From JAYEID01 sp964581885 (lineage in GTDB: Bacteria; Patescibacteriota; WWE3; JAUXAW01; JAYEID01): a DNA stretch of 5,449 bases. The notes below the pieces were generated by a model. The model was not told the origin of the DNA, searched no databases, and worked only from the letters and a program-made list of their open reading frames with translations. The first letter of the stretch is position 1. Each line of letters begins with the position of its first letter. Shown in pieces: positions 1-4,516 of this stretch. The stretch is taken from the NCBI GenBank assembly GCA_964581885.1, contig CAZOPS010000043.1:1-5449 (forward strand). The letters are read 5' to 3'. The position numbers and the translations under genes are program-made.

Positions 1-14
1 CCCAGTCTCCTCTT

Positions 15-107
15 ATTCGTAATATATTCGTAGTATTCGTAGCCAATTCGTTGTATAAACAGGATTTATACCTTAACTATTTGTAGCCTATTCGCTAGTC
101 AGTTCGC
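15..107. repeat. Degenerate ATTCGTA/RTTCGC repeat block upstream of gene 1
   Basis: ATTCGTA occurs at 15-21, 26-32 and 35-41, with ATTCGTT at 46-52. The starts are therefore 11, 9 and 11 bp apart, about one helical turn. ATTCGC (90-95) and GTTCGC (102-107) continue the pattern 12 bp apart after a gap at 53-89, which holds no clear gene or site. The reverse complement of ATTCGC is GCGAAT, the unit of the repeat block at 3427-3504, so the two spacers carry one repeat family in opposite orientation. No dyad or ORF explains the block. Its function is unknown. Confidence 0.7.
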
Positions 108-124
108 TATCCCAGTTACTAATC

Positions 125-133
125 TGCTAATAT
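125..133 (+). promoter_or_regulatory. Candidate extended -10 for gene 1
   Basis: TGC followed by TAATAT (128-133) reads as an extended -10 hexamer. Transcription would start near 140, only a few bases before the ATG at 144, giving an almost leaderless mRNA. This fits the absence of any Shine-Dalgarno-like sequence before gene 1. No good -35 lies at 16-18 bp; the nearest candidate, TTCGCT at 103-108, is poor and sits 19 bp away. AT-rich repeats here make chance matches likely. Confidence 0.3.
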
Positions 134-143
134 AAGTACATCA

Positions 144-1466
144 ATGAAAGGGAGGTTCCTCTTCTTAACTACATTCATAACTCTAGCCTTATTAAGCTGG
201 AATTTTTCAGCAGGGGTAACCGAGCTTGCGGGGTCGGGCGATTCCCCCGAATACATATTTGTTGCTGAAAGCCTAATCCAAGATAGAGACATATTTTTGG
301 AAAACCAAGCACACAAATTTGTAATCCACGACTTAAATAACGAAGCAACACTAGGACCATACGCAGTAAGAGAATCAGATCCCGACCAACTAAACATAAA
401 CGCAATCTATCCTACCAATGTTATTCCCAAAGATGGACACCTCCTCCCTTACCATCCCATTGGACTTTCAATTTTAATTGTCCCCGGAGTTGCTGCATTT
501 GGAAAATGGGGAGCTATTCTCACCATAAATCTCTGCTCAGCGCTTCTAGCTGTAATATTCTATAAACACACAAATAAGCTCTCCCGTGCTCTTCTTCTAA
601 TCTTTTCCCCTCCTCTCCTCTATCTTTCCCTCCTCTGCTTCAATGAGATACCAACAGCTTTAATTTCATTCTATGTATTTACAATTATTCAGAAACAAGG
701 GCTTCCTCAGGACCTAAAAAAAATAATACCCGCCGCACTAGGTCTAGGATTCCTACCGTGGCTCCACCCAAAATACTCAATAATTTCTGGCATCTTCATC
801 TTATACAGCATACTTAAACTAAAGAAAGAAAGTAAAACATCAGTTGGAAAAGCTTTTTGCCAAACTCTAAAGCACCCCCTAACCATATCTAGCATGCTCT
901 CACCTGTTCTGCTTCTCCTGTTCTATCAACTAGTATATGGAACATGGACAGCAGCTTTTGCAACTGGCCACCCAGGACTAATAAACCCACTAAAAGGATC
1001 TTTCGGACTGTTATTTGACCGCGAATATGGGATTCTATTCCACACTCCTTTATTAATTCTACCTTTCTATAACATCTTCAAAAACAAAACAATATGTAAA
1101 GACTACATGCCTCTACCCCTACTTATAGTGGGAACCTTCTTTATTGGGATTAGCTTTTTTGGCAACTGGCACGGAGGTGTTGCTCCTGCCGGGCGCTTAG
1201 TTGCTCCCTCAATACCTTTTCTTTTTCTTCATTTCCCAAAACCAAAAACGATTTTAAGTCAAGCTATCCATCTCGCTCTCATAGTTGCAACAGCTTGTCT
1301 TGTTCTGACAAATTTCAAAATCCAAAAAGCCCCGGGAGTAGTACTTCCAACTGGAGGGAACAAAACTTTCCAACATTTACCGGGGGGGAGTTTCGTTAAT
1401 AAAATCCTTCCATCCACCATAGATTCTTCTGGTAAGATAAAACCAATAAACCTTTGGTGGAAATAA
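144..1466 (+). CDS. Polytopic membrane protein, GT-C glycosyltransferase-like
   Basis: The 440-residue protein has an N-terminal hydrophobic segment (about 4-22), a hydrophilic loop to about residue 104, many membrane segments to about 395, and a short polar tail. The loop after the first helix carries GDSPEY (32-37) followed by SLIQDRDIFLEN (43-54). This resembles the GDEPHY...SLxxDGDLDLxN motif of uncharacterised GT-C relatives, whose acidic loop is the presumed catalytic and metal site. Other family-like blocks are YHPIGL (103-108), FDREYGILFHTP (291-302) and NWHGGVAPAGR (341-351). GT-C enzymes move sugars from polyprenyl-phosphate donors on the outer face of the membrane, but donor and acceptor here are unknown. 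In the motif, S replaces E and E replaces H. The ATG at 144 is chosen because it starts directly at the membrane anchor; there is no ribosome binding site. Gene 2 follows after 2 bp, so the two are surely cotranscribed. The membrane protein call is firm; glycosyltransferase activity is inference. Confidence 0.8.
   Translation: MKGRFLFLTTFITLALLSWNFSAGVTELAGSGDSPEYIFVAESLIQDRDIFLENQAHKFVIHDLNNEATLGPYAVRESDPDQLNINAIYPTNVIPKDGHLLPYHPIGLSILIVPGVAAFGKWGAILTINLCSALLAVIFYKHTNKLSRALLLIFSPPLLYLSLLCFNEIPTALISFYVFTIIQKQGLPQDLKKIIPAALGLGFLPWLHPKYSIISGIFILYSILKLKKESKTSVGKAFCQTLKHPLTISSMLSPVLLLLFYQLVYGTWTAAFATGHPGLINPLKGSFGLLFDREYGILFHTPLLILPFYNIFKNKTICKDYMPLPLLIVGTFFIGISFFGNWHGGVAPAGRLVAPSIPFLFLHFPKPKTILSQAIHLALIVATACLVLTNFKIQKAPGVVLPTGGNKTFQHLPGGSFVNKILPSTIDSSGKIKPINLWWK
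1456..1460 (+). promoter_or_regulatory. Ribosome binding site that sets the start of gene 2
   Basis: GGTGG lies inside the last codons of gene 1, 8 nt before the ATG at 1469. It supports that ATG over the in-frame TTG at 1454, which has no such upstream sequence and would overlap gene 1. It is the clearest Shine-Dalgarno-like site in the window and suggests translational coupling of the two membrane protein genes. Confidence 0.55.
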
Positions 1467-1468
1467 AT

Positions 1469-3358
1469 ATGAAAAAAGAAGCCATAAAGAACACAGTTTT
1501 TTTTAGTCTAGCGCTAGTCGCAGTTATCGCAGTATCAATAAAGCCTCTTACCAACTCCGACATTTGGCTCTGGCTTCGTGTGGGGGAAACTATAGTAAAA
1601 GACAAGATCATACCTTACCAAGATTTTCTCTCCCACACAGCGTGGGGAAGAACATGGGTTGTACACGGATGGGGATTCGGAGTTTTATCTTATCTATTCT
1701 ACCTAATAGGAAATGAGGCAGCTCTAACTCTACTCCGAGCTCTAATAAGTCTGGGAGCATTCTTTGCTCTTCTAAAAAGAAGTAAAATCCTAAATTCAGA
1801 AGTCCCCCAGTTTGCAATAGTCGCAGTAGGTGGATTTTTCACTATTAGCAACGCGTGGATGCTTCGGCCCCACATTCTAGGAGGGCTCTTTCTAACCTTA
1901 ATCCTCCTAATTATTGATCTTTACAGAACTAGAAACCCCAGATACATTCTTTTTACTCCTGCATTGATCCTCCTTTGGGCAAACACACACGCCAGCCTGC
2001 CCTTGGGTTTAGCTCTTTTACTAACTCTTCTCGGAACAGAAATCTCCGAGACCCTGCTCTCGCCAAAAACAACAGACCCCCTTCAAAAATCACTAGATGT
2101 CAGAAAGTTAAAACTATTAGCTATAACTATTTTCTCAAGCATCATTACCTCTTTTGTAAATCCATACGGGCTAAAAATTTACCAATACTTTTTTAAAATA
2201 AACGAGATAGTAAAACAAAATATTTTAGAATGGCTTCCACTTGCTAACTTTCTCAGTTGGGAAAATGCTCAATATTTTCTAATCTTTTTAGCAATAAGTT
2301 TAATACTAATAGTATTAGTAGCTGCTTTCCTACCCACAAAGATTAGCCACTGGGAAATAGCTTTAACATTAATTTCCGCCTACCTTGCAATCTCTGCGCT
2401 TCGTCACATGGTAATTGCTGTCCTAATCCTAATTCCGCTTGTTTCCAAAAACTTAACCCTACTTACCAAAAAATTAAAAGGAAACAAAAAACCTGGGTTA
2501 GAAGCTTTATTTGCCCTGCTAATTATAATTGTAGGTTTCCAAGCAACAAGAAACGTAGCGCATGGGGGTTGGGGGTTGCGGCGGGACATTCTTTCACCCC
2601 AAGCAGTCCAATTTCTAAAAGAGAACCCCCCAAAGGGAAAAATGTATAATCACTTTAATTACGGAAGTATTTTGCTTTGGCACCTCTACCCCCAACACAA
2701 AACTTTTATCGACGGGAGAGTAGATATGTTTGTTCCAGATATATATAAAGAATGGCTCGCAGTAGCAACCAAAAAAGACGATTGGAAAGAGATCTTCCAA
2801 AAATATCAAGTAAGCTGGGTAATTTTTCCTACTCAAAACGTATGGCCGGGTTTAAAGGAAGAAATAAATTCTGGTAACTGGTGCGTAGTCTTCTGGGACG
2901 ATACGGCCAGTATCATCCTCAAAAGGAAAGATAACACTGAGCTGTGCACAAACCTAGCCTACAATTACGCAAACCCTTTCTTCTTCGAAAATACTAACTA
3001 CCAAAATGCTGTTGAAGAATATAAAAGAGCAATAAAGTCTTCCCCATACAATGCCAGTGCCCACAACAAGTTGGGTAAAACCTACGGAGAACTTGGCAAT
3101 ACCGAGAAGGCCGAAATTGAATTTAAAAAAGCCATAAACGTAAGTCCTGAATACATAACTCCCTACCTTAACCTTGCTGCTTTGAAAGAAAAAGAAAACC
3201 CTCAAGAAAGTGTCGAAATTCTCGAGAAAGCTATTAAAGAAAATCCCCAAGCACCACAGCCATATAAAAAGCTAGCAACTCTTTACAAACAAATCTGGGG
3301 AGATACAGAAAAGGCAAACAAGTACTTGAGATTGTACCGGAAAAAAGTAGATAAGTAG
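1469..3358 (+). CDS. GT-C-like polytopic membrane protein with C-terminal TPR domain
   Basis: The 629-residue protein, counted from the ATG at 1469, has about ten hydrophobic segments between residues 9 and 365, then a soluble region, then TPRs. The N-terminal loop reads SDIWLWLR (30-37), GETI (39-42), PYQDFLSHTAWGRTWV (49-64). It matches a widespread bacterial membrane family with the pattern D-x-D-x-WWHL-x-x-G...P-x-x-D-x-FS-x-T-x-x-G-x-x-W. Also matching are VNPYGL (230-235), EWLP (254-257) and the soluble block from AVQFL (379-383) to FIDGRVDMF (413-421). The FIDGR block is highly characteristic of the family. The first acidic loop resembles the catalytic loop of GT-C glycosyltransferases, but the reaction is unknown. 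The usual WWHL is WLWL here, so the histidine is missing. About four TPR units occupy 494-629 (breaks near 529, 563 and 596) and probably bind a protein partner. The gene lies 2 bp after gene 1. Family membership is confident, enzyme function is not. Confidence 0.85.
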   Translation: MKKEAIKNTVFFSLALVAVIAVSIKPLTNSDIWLWLRVGETIVKDKIIPYQDFLSHTAWGRTWVVHGWGFGVLSYLFYLIGNEAALTLLRALISLGAFFALLKRSKILNSEVPQFAIVAVGGFFTISNAWMLRPHILGGLFLTLILLIIDLYRTRNPRYILFTPALILLWANTHASLPLGLALLLTLLGTEISETLLSPKTTDPLQKSLDVRKLKLLAITIFSSIITSFVNPYGLKIYQYFFKINEIVKQNILEWLPLANFLSWENAQYFLIFLAISLILIVLVAAFLPTKISHWEIALTLISAYLAISALRHMVIAVLILIPLVSKNLTLLTKKLKGNKKPGLEALFALLIIIVGFQATRNVAHGGWGLRRDILSPQAVQFLKENPPKGKMYNHFNYGSILLWHLYPQHKTFIDGRVDMFVPDIYKEWLAVATKKDDWKEIFQKYQVSWVIFPTQNVWPGLKEEINSGNWCVVFWDDTASIILKRKDNTELCTNLAYNYANPFFFENTNYQNAVEEYKRAIKSSPYNASAHNKLGKTYGELGNTEKAEIEFKKAINVSPEYITPYLNLAALKEKENPQESVEILEKAIKENPQAPQPYKKLATLYKQIWGDTEKANKYLRLYRKKVDK

Positions 3359-3372
3359 GAAGTATAAAGAAC

Positions 3373-3406
3373 ACAGATCAAACAGATGGGTACAGATAAT
3401 AGAGAT
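3373..3406. repeat. ACAGAT micro-repeat
   Basis: ACAGAT occurs at 3373-3378, 3382-3387 and 3392-3397, and AGAGAT follows at 3401-3406, so the starts are 9, 10 and 9 bp apart. It lies just after the stop of gene 2. The surrounding purine-rich stretch 3359-3423 holds no ORF, terminator hairpin or other site that I can see. Confidence 0.55.
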
Positions 3407-3423
3407 GTGAAGAGGAGAGTGGG

Positions 3424-3504
3424 ATAGCTAATATATGCTAATTTAACAATAGCGAATTGTTATAGCTAATTGATGCTAATTTAATACTGCTAATTAATGC
3501 GAAT
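3424..3504. repeat. GCTAAT/GCGAAT repeat block with a 23-bp near-direct repeat
   Basis: GCTAAT or GCGAAT starts at 3427, 3437, 3452, 3465, 3475, 3489 and 3499. The spacings are 10, 15, 13, 10, 14 and 10 bp, so it looks like pairs one helical turn apart. The larger unit 3424-3446 is repeated at 3462-3484 with 21 of 23 bases identical, 38 bp apart. Between the two copies lies a perfect inverted repeat, TAACAAT (3444-3450) and ATTGTTA (3456-3462), with a 5-base loop. The unit is the reverse complement of the repeat upstream of gene 1. No coding potential is visible. Confidence 0.7.
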
Positions 3505-3534
3505 AAGAAATAAGGGACTCAAAACAAGAGAAAA

Positions 3535-3552
3535 TTGTGATCAGAATCACGA
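3535..3552. promoter_or_regulatory. Short dyad resembling a CRP/FNR-type site
   Basis: GTGAT (3537-3541) and ATCAC (3546-3550) form a perfect dyad around a 4-base centre, extended outward by T-G and T-A pairs. Read as DNA, TGTGA-N6-TCACG matches the classical CRP half-site arrangement TGTGA-N6-TCACA at all but the last base. It lies about 100 bp upstream of the first TTGACA promoter. It could equally be a small RNA hairpin, or part of a dispersed element. No regulator gene is present to support binding. Confidence 0.3.
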
Positions 3553-3558
3553 AATTGG

Positions 3559-3587
3559 AAATTCCCCGGCCTCGCCGTGAAATTTTT
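3559..3587 (+). terminator. Imperfect hairpin followed by a T run
   Basis: CGGC (3567-3570) pairs with GCCG (3574-3577) around a CTC loop. The stem continues through two mismatches and one C-G pair to AAATT (3559-3563) pairing with AATTT (3581-3585). TTTTT at 3583-3587 overlaps the right arm and supplies the U tract. It is the only terminator-like structure between gene 2 and gene 3 and lies about 200 bases past the gene 2 stop, so it may end the gene 1-gene 2 transcript. The mismatches and the short GC core make it weak. Confidence 0.4.
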
Positions 3588-3588
3588 A

Positions 3589-3651
3589 ATTACTAGTTGC
3601 CAATTGCTAGTTACTAGTTGCTAATTACTAGTTACCAGTTACTAATTACTA
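3589..3651. repeat. Nine-copy heptamer tandem array, consensus RTTRCYA
   Basis: Nine consecutive 7-bp units with no indel: ATTACTA, GTTGCCA, ATTGCTA, GTTACTA, GTTGCTA, ATTACTA, GTTACCA, GTTACTA, ATTACTA. Variation is limited to purine swaps at positions 1 and 4 and T/C at position 6. The next heptamer in register is CTTGACA (3652-3658), which contains a perfect -35 hexamer. A similar GTTAGCA pair occurs at 5436-5449 at the window edge, so heptamer arrays may be a general spacer feature of this genome. It does not code for protein and is not a CRISPR array, having no spacers. Confidence 0.9.
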
Positions 3652-3652
3652 C

Positions 3653-3681
3653 TTGACAAAGCATCAAAAATACTATTCAAT
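3653..3681 (+). promoter_or_regulatory. Distal candidate promoter (P1) for gene 3
   Basis: The -35 TTGACA (3653-3658) is perfect. At a 17-bp spacer the -10 position reads TTCAAT (3676-3681), matching TATAAT at 4 of 6. The alternative TATAGT at 3683-3688 is a better hexamer but lies 24 bp away. Start of transcription would fall near 3688, exactly where a 10-bp inverted repeat begins. A transcript from here would give gene 3 a leader of about 110 nt. Confidence 0.45.
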
Positions 3682-3687
3682 CTATAG

Positions 3688-3710
3688 TGTAAACGGCTAG
3701 GCTGTTTGCA
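3688..3710 (+). promoter_or_regulatory. 10-bp inverted repeat at the predicted P1 start: operator or 5' hairpin
   Basis: TGTAAACGGC (3688-3697) pairs with GCTGTTTGCA (3701-3710) around a TAG loop, ten pairs including two G-T wobbles. As RNA it would be the very 5' end of a P1 transcript and could stabilise it. As DNA, GTAAAC and GTTTGC half-sites resemble operators of LacI-type repressors, placed to block initiation. No T run follows, so it is not a terminator. Confidence 0.45.
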
Positions 3711-3743
3711 AAAAGCATCAATTACAGGAGCGCTAGTTTTTAC

Positions 3744-3772
3744 TTGACAGCAATTAGACCACCTGCTATTGT
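3744..3772 (+). promoter_or_regulatory. Proximal promoter (P2) for gene 3
   Basis: TTGACA (3744-3749), a 17-bp spacer and an extended -10 TGC-TATTGT (3764-3772). The start would be near 3779, about 20 nt before the ATG at 3799. An alternative -10, TAAGAT (3772-3777), is 22 bp from the -35. Both promoters before gene 3 share the sequence ACTTGACA. P2 is better placed and better matched than P1. Confidence 0.65.
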
Positions 3773-3798
3773 AAGATTACAAGATAGAAAACCCTGCC

Positions 3799-4422
3799 AT
3801 GAGTTTAAACTCGCAAGTTAAAAAATCCCCGCGCAGTGTAAAAATTTTTATGTGGGCCCTGCTTATTGGAGCGGTGGTCTTTTGTGCTTGGAGCGGAACC
3901 CATTCCACTTTAACCGAAGCAGCAGACACTTCTAGCACTCGCACTGTTACTGTAAACGCAACAGTTTCCCCTGATATTGAAATTTATATCACAGACACAG
4001 AAATAAATTTAGCAGTTTCCTCCCCCGGTAGCCCAGTCATAGACACCAATGATATTGAGGTCTGGACCAACTCTGAATCAGGCTACACACTCTGGCAATC
4101 TCACAACCAAAACCTCACACATACTGTTAACGGATCGGTAATAATTGACCCCGACCTCGATGGTACGGTAGATGCTCCAGTAACCTACAGCCACAACGGA
4201 TTGGGTTTCTCACTTAACGGGACCCCAGTTGAAGGTCTTTGGAACGATGGGGCAAACTTTTCTACTTTTTATGACAGCGCCACAGAATCTAACAACTTCA
4301 CGGATTACTCCTCAACTAATACAATAATAAATGTTATTTACCAACTGGATGTTGAAACTACCCAGGCAGCTGGCGAGTACCAAAACGAAGTTTACTGGTA
4401 CGCAGTTTCCAACGACGATTAA
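3799..4422 (+). CDS. Secreted beta-rich surface protein, divergent WxL-like
   Basis: The 207-residue protein has a basic N-terminus, a hydrophobic segment (14-33) and a likely signal-peptidase site near TEAAD (39-43), giving a mature protein of about 165 residues. The mature part begins with TVTVNATVSP (49-58), then VWTNSESGYTL (88-98), a DPDLDGTVD loop (117-125) that fits a DxDxDG calcium-binding loop, and ends in GEYQNEVYWYAVSND (192-206). Small Gram-positive and CPR surface proteins share this plan of a TV-x-V start, TN-x-x-SGYTL and a terminal AG-x-Y-x-x-x-x-x-W strand. It parallels the two motifs of WxL domains, but YTL stands for the first WxL and WYA for the second. There is no sortase motif, C-terminal helix or lipobox, so retention at the surface would need a partner. 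Gene 4 downstream resembles the WxL-interacting partner. No Shine-Dalgarno is evident; the ATG is fixed by the signal peptide and promoter P2. An alternative is a spore-coat or TasA-like matrix protein. Confidence 0.75.
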   Translation: MSLNSQVKKSPRSVKIFMWALLIGAVVFCAWSGTHSTLTEAADTSSTRTVTVNATVSPDIEIYITDTEINLAVSSPGSPVIDTNDIEVWTNSESGYTLWQSHNQNLTHTVNGSVIIDPDLDGTVDAPVTYSHNGLGFSLNGTPVEGLWNDGANFSTFYDSATESNNFTDYSSTNTIINVIYQLDVETTQAAGEYQNEVYWYAVSNDD

Positions 4423-4472
4423 ATCTAGCCCTTCTTCCCTGCTCCTCAAAATCCACATCCAAACAAATTTAC

Positions 4473-4501
4473 TTGTCAGCAGAAGAAGCTCTATGTATAA
4501 T
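4473..4501 (+). promoter_or_regulatory. Near-consensus sigma-70-type promoter for gene 4
   Basis: TTGTCA (4473-4478), a 17-bp spacer and a perfect TATAAT (4496-4501), preceded by AC as in the two promoters of gene 3. Initiation would be near 4508, 9 nt before the ATG at 4517. This rules out the in-frame ATG at 4493 for transcripts from this promoter, since it lies upstream of the start point and overlaps the -10. Gene 4 can therefore be expressed apart from gene 3, although readthrough remains possible because no terminator separates them. Confidence 0.75.
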
Positions 4502-4516
4502 TTAAGCACCAACAAA

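Noticed and set aside
1454..1468. Five-codon longer start of gene 2 at TTG 1454
   Set aside because: It would overlap gene 1, uses a rare start codon and has no ribosome binding site, while ATG 1469 has GGTGG 8 nt upstream.
2564..2585. G-rich stretch that could form a G-quadruplex
   Set aside because: Only three runs have three or more G, and the bases encode a normal HGGWGLRRD stretch of gene 2.
2954..3250. Reverse-strand 98-codon open frame
   Set aside because: It lies wholly inside the TPR region of gene 2, which has clear family support; the antisense frame is a composition artefact. The same holds for the other short open frames on the reverse strand and the 1975-2196 forward frame.
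3589..3651. CRISPR array or iteron origin
   Set aside because: The units are 7 bp without spacers, and no replication or cas gene is nearby.
3688..3710. Rho-independent terminator upstream of gene 3
   Set aside because: The hairpin is followed by GCAAAAAGC, not a T run.
3883..3885. Lipoprotein cysteine (residue 29) in the gene 3 signal region
   Set aside because: The preceding residues VVF do not form a lipobox, and the cysteine lies inside the hydrophobic core.
4331..4516. N-terminal extension of gene 4 by up to 62 codons
   Set aside because: It overlaps gene 3 in another frame, buries the signal peptide inside the protein and lies upstream of the predicted transcription start.
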